This document shows positions 59,563-64,000 of a stretch of 64,000 bases of DNA, piece after piece. Position 1 is the first letter of the stretch; every line of letters starts with the position of its first letter. The stretch is from contig JAGUZQ010000057.1 in NCBI GenBank assembly GCA_020060765.1, forward strand, positions 1 through 64,000. Reading direction: 5' to 3'. Source of the DNA: Planctomycetota bacterium (GTDB lineage: Bacteria > Planctomycetota > SZUA-567). The translations under genes were made by a program, and so were the position numbers. The notes beneath the pieces were generated by a model, which worked only from the letters and a program-made list of their open reading frames with translations, was not told the DNA's origin and made no database searches.

Positions 59563-60987
59563 ATGTGCGCGATGCCGACAATGACGCTCAGTAAGGGCGC
59601 CGTGGATTTTATCAACGACGAAAAACTGACCAGCCTGATCGAAAACACCAGGGAAGACGCTTCTCGGGTGCGGGAAGTGCTGGCCAAGAGCATGGAAAAG
59701 AAAGCCTTGCAAGTGGAGGAAACCGCAGTGTTGCTGGCGGCGGAAAACCCGGAACTGGTGGAGGAAATTTTCGAGTGCGCCCGCGAACTGAAGCGGAAAG
59801 TTTACGGCAACCGCATCGTCCTCTTCGCCCCGCTGTACATCGGCAACGACTGCGTGAACGATTGCAAATACTGCGCCTTCCGGCACTCCAACAAGGACGC
59901 GGTGCGGCGCACGTTGACCGACGCGGAGATCGTGCAGCAGGTGGAAGCGTTGGAAAACGTCGGCCACAAGCGCCTGATTCTCGTGTACGGCGAGCATCCG
60001 AAATACGACGCGGAATACATCGCCCATACCGTGCGCAAGGTTTACGAGACCAAGGTGGGGCGCGGGGAAATCCGTCGCGTCAATATCAATGCCGCGCCGA
60101 TGGATCACGCCGGTTATCGTCTGGTGAAAGAGGCGGGCATCGGCACTTACCAGATTTTCCAGGAAACCTATCACCACGCGACTTACGCCAACTATCATCC
60201 CAAAGGCACGCGCAAGGGCGATTTCATGTGGCGGCTGGACGGCCTGTCCCGCGCTTTCGAGGCCGAATGCGACGACATGGGTATTGGCGCGCTGTTCGGA
60301 TTGCACGACTGGCGCTTCGAAGTCTTATCGTTGGTGACGCATTCCCTGCACCTGCAGCAACGCTACAACGTCGGGCCGCACACCATCAGTTTCCCCCGCC
60401 TGCAGCCCGCGCACATGGTCAATCTCGACCAGAAGTGGCTGGTAAGCGACTACAACTTCAAGCGCCTCGTCGCGATTCTGCGCCTGTCGGTGCCGTACAC
60501 CGGTATGATTCTGACCGCGCGCGAAAGCCCGAAACTGCGGCGGGAAATCATGTCGTTCGGGGTCAGCCAGATCGATGCAGGCAGCCGCATTGAAATCGGC
60601 GGCTACACCGAGGCGGGCGACACGCAGTGCATGGAACGCGAACAATTCGCCCTGGGCGACATCCGTTCGCTGGACGAAGTGATGCGCGAACTGCTTCAGG
60701 ATAATTATATTCCAAGTTTCTGTACCGCCTGTTATCGCCTTGGCCGTACAGGCGAACATTTCATGGAATTCGCGATACCCGGCTTTATCCAGAATTTCTG
60801 CACGCCTAACGCTTTGACCACGCTGGAGGAATACCTGGTCGATTACGCCTCGCCTGAAACCCGCACGGTAGGCGAGAAAATAATTGCAAGAGAACTGGCG
60901 GGCATCAAGGACGAAAAGATCAAGGCGGAAGCGGCCGACCGTTTGCGCCGGATCAAGGAAACCGATGACCGGGATTTGATTTTCTGA
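59563..60987 (+). CDS. hydG: Radical-SAM tyrosine lyase, [FeFe]-hydrogenase maturase HydG
   Basis: 474 residues, full length. The radical-SAM cysteines are C97, C101 and C104 (CVNDCKYCAF). The C-terminal second-cluster motif is CTACYRLGRTGEHFMEFAIP followed by GFIQNFC. It splits tyrosine to yield the CO and CN- ligands of the H-cluster as an Fe(CO)2(CN)-cysteine complex. GGGAG precedes ATG 59563. 44 nt after hydE and 20 nt before aspA. Confidence 0.97.
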   Translation: MCAMPTMTLSKGAVDFINDEKLTSLIENTREDASRVREVLAKSMEKKALQVEETAVLLAAENPELVEEIFECARELKRKVYGNRIVLFAPLYIGNDCVNDCKYCAFRHSNKDAVRRTLTDAEIVQQVEALENVGHKRLILVYGEHPKYDAEYIAHTVRKVYETKVGRGEIRRVNINAAPMDHAGYRLVKEAGIGTYQIFQETYHHATYANYHPKGTRKGDFMWRLDGLSRAFEAECDDMGIGALFGLHDWRFEVLSLVTHSLHLQQRYNVGPHTISFPRLQPAHMVNLDQKWLVSDYNFKRLVAILRLSVPYTGMILTARESPKLRREIMSFGVSQIDAGSRIEIGGYTEAGDTQCMEREQFALGDIRSLDEVMRELLQDNYIPSFCTACYRLGRTGEHFMEFAIPGFIQNFCTPNALTTLEEYLVDYASPETRTVGEKIIARELAGIKDEKIKAEAADRLRRIKETDDRDLIF

Positions 60988-61007
60988 CGAATAACGCAAG
61001 GAATTCA

Positions 61008-62426
61008 ATGAGTGGGGAAACACGCTTAGAACACGACCTGCTGGGAGAACTGAAAATCCCTGCCCATATCCTGTACGGCATTCACACCGTGCGGGCGCTG
61101 GAGAATTTTCCCCTGTCCGGGCGGAGAGTTCACGCGGGATTGGTTCATGCCTTCGGCGCGGTAAAACTGGCTTGCGCCAAAGCCAACCGCGAATTGAATT
61201 GCTGGCCTGAGGAAAAAGCTGCAGCCATCGAACATGCCTGCGAGGAGATGTTGTCCGGCACTCTCGACGAATGGATAATCGTCGACGCCTTGCAGGGCGG
61301 AGCAGGCACTTCGACCAACATGAACGTGAACGAAGTGCTGGCCAATCGCGCGCTGCAACTATTGGGCAAGCCACTGGGCGCATATGAAACTGTCAGTCCG
61401 CTGGACGATATAAACCTGCACCAATCCACCAATGACACTTATCCGACCGCGCTTAAAGTGGCGGCGATTTATGGCGTGCAGGCTCTGGACGCGGAACTGG
61501 TCAAATTGCAGGAAGCGTTCCAGGCGAAGGAAAAGGAATTTGCCCACATCGTCAAGGTGGGGCGCACGCAGTTGCAGGACGCGGTCTTGACTACGCTCGG
61601 GCGCGAGATGTCAGCTTACGCGGAGGCGTTCGCGCGCGACCGCTGGCGGGTGTACAAGTGCGAGGAGCGTTTGCGCGTCGTCAACCTCGGCGGCACCGCG
61701 ATCGGCACCGGGCTGGCTGCGCCGCGCCAGTATATTTTCCGCGCGTCCGAGCATCTGCGCGCTATCACGCGCCTGGGCATCGCGCGGGCGGAAAATCTGA
61801 TCGACGCCACCCAGAACGCCGATGTCTTTACCGAAGTAAGCGGCATTCTGAAAGCGTGCGCGGTGAACCTGATAAAAATCGCTAACGACTTGCGCCTGCT
61901 TTCCTCCGGCCCGGAAGCGGGCTTGGGGGAAATCAGACTCCCCGCGCGGCAGGCCGGGTCGTCGATCATGCCGGGAAAAGTGAACCCAGTCATTCCCGAA
62001 GCCGCGATCCAGGCGGCGATGACGGTGATGGGTAACGACCAGATTATTGCGCAGGCGTGCGCGGCTGGCAACCTGGAACTGAACGCGTTTTTGCCGCTGG
62101 TGGCGGATTGCCTGCTTGGCAGTCTCGATCTGCTGAAAAACGGGTGCCGGATTTTCCGCGAATTCTGCGTCGACGGGATAGTCGCCGACGAGCAACGCTG
62201 CCGCGCGCATGTCGACGGGTCGAGCGCGGTGTTGACGGCCTTGCTGCCGACGTTGGGCTATGAACGCGCCAGCGAAATCGCGCGCGAGTCGGCGGTATTG
62301 GGGAAAAGCGTGCGTGAGTTGATCCTGTCAAAAAATATTCTGCGCGCGGATGAATTAGACGCCGCGATTACGCCGGAAAACGTCTGCCGCCTGGGTATGG
62401 CCCAGCCTTTGAAACAAGGGAAATGA
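61008..62426 (+). CDS. aspA: Aspartate ammonia-lyase
   Basis: 472 residues, normal for aspartase/class II fumarase. The fumarate-lyase signature GSSIMPGKVNP is intact, with GRTQLQDAV and STNDTYPTALK also present. Converts aspartate to fumarate and ammonia. It sits inside the maturation cluster between hydG and hydF, an association seen in other [FeFe]-hydrogenase loci. A supply of ammonia for the dithiomethylamine bridge is one proposed reason, but this is inference; fumarate for anaerobic respiration is another. Only 1 nt separates it from hydF. Confidence 0.93.
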   Translation: MSGETRLEHDLLGELKIPAHILYGIHTVRALENFPLSGRRVHAGLVHAFGAVKLACAKANRELNCWPEEKAAAIEHACEEMLSGTLDEWIIVDALQGGAGTSTNMNVNEVLANRALQLLGKPLGAYETVSPLDDINLHQSTNDTYPTALKVAAIYGVQALDAELVKLQEAFQAKEKEFAHIVKVGRTQLQDAVLTTLGREMSAYAEAFARDRWRVYKCEERLRVVNLGGTAIGTGLAAPRQYIFRASEHLRAITRLGIARAENLIDATQNADVFTEVSGILKACAVNLIKIANDLRLLSSGPEAGLGEIRLPARQAGSSIMPGKVNPVIPEAAIQAAMTVMGNDQIIAQACAAGNLELNAFLPLVADCLLGSLDLLKNGCRIFREFCVDGIVADEQRCRAHVDGSSAVLTALLPTLGYERASEIARESAVLGKSVRELILSKNILRADELDAAITPENVCRLGMAQPLKQGK

Positions 62427-62427
62427 T

Positions 62428-63669
62428 ATGGCTCAAAAAACTCCCAAGGGATTCCGCCTGCATATCGGCCTGTTCGGGCGGCGCAACGTCGGCAAGTCTT
62501 CCTTGTTGAACGCGCTTACGCGCCAGTCGGTCAGCCTAGTTTCTGACGTCGCGGGAACGACTACCGATCCGGTGGAAAAGCCGATGGAGTTACAGCCGCT
62601 GGGGCCGGTGCTGTTTATCGACACCGCGGGAATCGACGACGTAGGCGGTTTGGGAAAAATGCGAGTCGACAAAACCCGCCAGATTTTCGACCGCACCAAT
62701 CTCGGCGTCGTCGTCGCGTCGCCGGGGGAATGGGGCGAATTCGAGGAAGATATCCTGCGGGAACTGTCCGCGCGCAACCTCCCCGCCGTCGTCGTGTTCA
62801 ATAAGATCGACACCGGAACCGTCAATGAAAATATCCGGGCAAAATTGCTGGAGCGGAAAATCGCGTCTGTCGAAACTGTCGCGCCGACCGGGCGGGGGCT
62901 GGACGCTTTGCGCGAAGCGCTGATTAAGGCGGTGCCGCCGGAATTTCTCTACAACACCAACATCTTGGCCGACCTGGTGCCGCCGGGCGAAATCGCGGTG
63001 CTGGTGGTGCCTATCGACAAGGAAGCGCCCAAGGGGCGATTGATCCTGCCGCAGGTGCAGTCGATCCGCGACCTGCTCGACAACGATTCCTGCTGCCTCG
63101 TCGTCAAGGAACGCGAGTTGCGCGAGGCGCTGGGCATGCTGAAAAGGCCGCCAGCGCTGGTCGTCACTGACAGCCAGGTGTTTCCGAAAGTCGCCGCCGA
63201 CACGCCGCCGGAAATTCCGCTGACCGGCTTTTCCGTGCTGTTCGCGCGCAACAAAGGCGACCTGCTGGAGTTCGTGCGCGGGACAATGGCGATTGAAAAG
63301 TTGCGTCCCGGCGACCGCGTACTCATGGCCGAAGCGTGTTCGCACCACCCCATCGCCGACGATATCGGGCGGGTGAAAATTCCGCGCTGGCTCACGCAAT
63401 ACGTCGGCGGCAAGCTGGAATTCACCACCGTGCAAGGGCACGATTTTCCCGATGATATCTGCGATTACAAATTGATCGTGCATTGCGGCTCCTGCATGTG
63501 GAACCGGCAGGAAGTATTGTCCCGCCTGATGAAAGCGCGGCAGGCTGGAGTCGCTATGACCAATTACGGCCTCACCATCGCCTATTCGCTGGGCATCTTC
63601 GAACGCGCCCTCAGTCCCTTCCCCGACGCGCTGGAACTGTACCGCAGCTTACGCGACGCGACCAGATAA
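62428..63669 (+). CDS. hydF: GTPase [FeFe]-hydrogenase maturase HydF
   Basis: 413 residues. The GTPase domain (about 1-170) has P-loop GRRNVGKS (17-24), DTAG and NKID. A dimerisation domain follows. The C-terminal [4Fe-4S] domain has the cysteine/histidine set EACSHHP and VHCGSCMWN (CxH...HCxxC). HydF is the scaffold on which the diiron subcluster is completed before transfer to apo-HydA. It completes the set HydE, HydG and HydF. ACAAGGGAAATG leads into ATG 62428. Confidence 0.97.
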   Translation: MAQKTPKGFRLHIGLFGRRNVGKSSLLNALTRQSVSLVSDVAGTTTDPVEKPMELQPLGPVLFIDTAGIDDVGGLGKMRVDKTRQIFDRTNLGVVVASPGEWGEFEEDILRELSARNLPAVVVFNKIDTGTVNENIRAKLLERKIASVETVAPTGRGLDALREALIKAVPPEFLYNTNILADLVPPGEIAVLVVPIDKEAPKGRLILPQVQSIRDLLDNDSCCLVVKERELREALGMLKRPPALVVTDSQVFPKVAADTPPEIPLTGFSVLFARNKGDLLEFVRGTMAIEKLRPGDRVLMAEACSHHPIADDIGRVKIPRWLTQYVGGKLEFTTVQGHDFPDDICDYKLIVHCGSCMWNRQEVLSRLMKARQAGVAMTNYGLTIAYSLGIFERALSPFPDALELYRSLRDATR

Positions 63670-63712
63670 GCATCTCATATCCAACACATGAAAAATTTAT
63701 TCTGAAAAATAC

Positions 63713-63740
63713 TTGACTTATAGCAGTATAGCGGTATGCT
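63713..63740 (+). promoter_or_regulatory. Promoter of the Rrf2 gene with IscR-like half site
   Basis: TTGACT (63713-63718), 16-nt spacer, TATGCT (63735-63740). The -35 box lies in ATACTTGACT (63709-63718), which fits the first half of the type-1 IscR consensus ATASYYGACT. Octamer repeats TATAGCAG/TATAGCGG/TATGCTAA (63719-63742) follow. Autoregulation is inferred. Confidence 0.55.
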
Positions 63741-63762
63741 AATATCAGATAAGGAGTGAGTC

Positions 63763-64000
63763 ATGACCGACATCCTGAAGTTGAGCGACGCAAGTTCCCT
63801 GGCTTTTCACGCCCTGGCCTTGCTGGCGCGGCATCCGGAGGAGCGCGCCTCGACCACGCGTATGGCGGAGTTGTTCGGCGCTTCCGAGCATACGCTGGCC
63901 AAGGTGATGCACGAACTGGTGCGGACTGGGTTTGTCGATTCGGTGCGCGGGGCTGGGGGAGGTTTTTCCCTGATCGTGAATCCCGACCAAGTCACGCTGC
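63763..64000 (+). CDS. Rrf2-family transcriptional regulator (3' end outside window)
   Basis: The first 79 residues are visible. The winged helix includes STTRMAELFGASEHTLAKVM and ELVRTGFVDSVRGAGGGFSL, the RGxxGGxxL wing of Rrf2/IscR proteins. The cysteine region that would tell whether it binds an Fe-S cluster lies beyond base 64000. AAGGAG precedes ATG 63763. It follows hydF by 93 nt with its own promoter, so it may sense Fe-S or redox status for the following genes or for the hydrogenase. Confidence 0.9.
   Translation, partial: MTDILKLSDASSLAFHALALLARHPEERASTTRMAELFGASEHTLAKVMHELVRTGFVDSVRGAGGGFSLIVNPDQVTL

Noticed and set aside
1-64000. CRISPR arrays, insertion sequences, rRNA operons or a replication origin
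   Set aside because: No regularly spaced repeat arrays, transposase motifs, rRNA segments or DnaA-box clusters were seen.

Overview
The window is GC-rich, gene-dense bacterial DNA. It most resembles the PVC superphylum and, within it, Lentisphaerae (Victivallis-like) anaerobes. This is an inference from gene content. The pointers are a type II pseudopilin-like protein sitting inside a glycan-utilisation operon, GntR/LacI-hybrid and ROK sugar regulators, FAD-dependent oxidoreductases of the type found beside glycoside hydrolases, many ECF sigma/anti-sigma pairs, and a complete bifurcating-type [FeFe]-hydrogenase locus. No rRNA or ribosomal protein gene is present to fix the taxonomy.

Layout. 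1-7 kb: a ROK repressor (cut by the window edge) diverges from a run encoding a creatininase-family amidohydrolase, a cyclase-family protein, an AAC(3)-type acetyltransferase fused to a sugar-isomerase-like barrel, a DegT sugar aminotransferase and an M42 aminopeptidase. The two divergent promoters are near mirror images and share an inverted 12-bp motif. 7-13.7 kb: a secreted coiled-coil protein, an ECF sigma/FecR-like pair, a two-gene partner-switching module (receiver-HATPase and pseudo-receiver-PP2C) and a GT4 glycosyltransferase. 13.7-19.4 kb: a same-strand run of membrane or surface proteins (HEAT repeat, Asp-rich repeat lipoprotein, PHP phosphoesterase, VWA protein). 19.4-23.5 kb: an AT-richer UPF0489 gene, then metK-nfu-metallophosphoesterase-epimerase on the minus strand. 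23.8 kb: tRNA-Thr(TGT). 24-28 kb: a lipoprotein, a STAS protein and endonuclease Q.

28.2-35 kb is an accessory zone. It holds two PIN-domain toxin modules, HicBA, a frameshifted XRE regulator whose palindromic operator is intact, a rod-shaped RNA with 6S-like architecture, a small RNA with a consensus promoter and a strong terminator, a YjzC-like miniprotein, an inverted-repeat element, and an ECF sigma/zinc-finger anti-sigma pair next to a secreted alpha/alpha-toroid protein. 35-50 kb is a minus-strand galactoside-utilisation locus: GntR/LacI regulator, pseudopilin, a 1346-residue secreted SGNH/CBM/TIM-barrel protein, a TIM-barrel hydrolase, an FAD oxidoreductase, a GH42 beta-galactosidase, a small protein, galactokinase and a second FAD oxidoreductase. 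50-52.7 kb: a secreted basic protein, a third ECF sigma with small membrane partners, and an AT-rich membrane protein.

53-64 kb is the best understood part: rex-hydC-hydB-hydA-response regulator-hydE-hydG-aspA-hydF, followed by an Rrf2 regulator. It encodes a trimeric NADH/ferredoxin-linked [FeFe] hydrogenase, all three H-cluster maturases, and the NADH-sensing repressor Rex. Two abutting Rex-type operators lie just downstream of a sigma-70 promoter. The picture is a saccharolytic fermenter that disposes of reductant from sugar oxidation as H2 under redox control.
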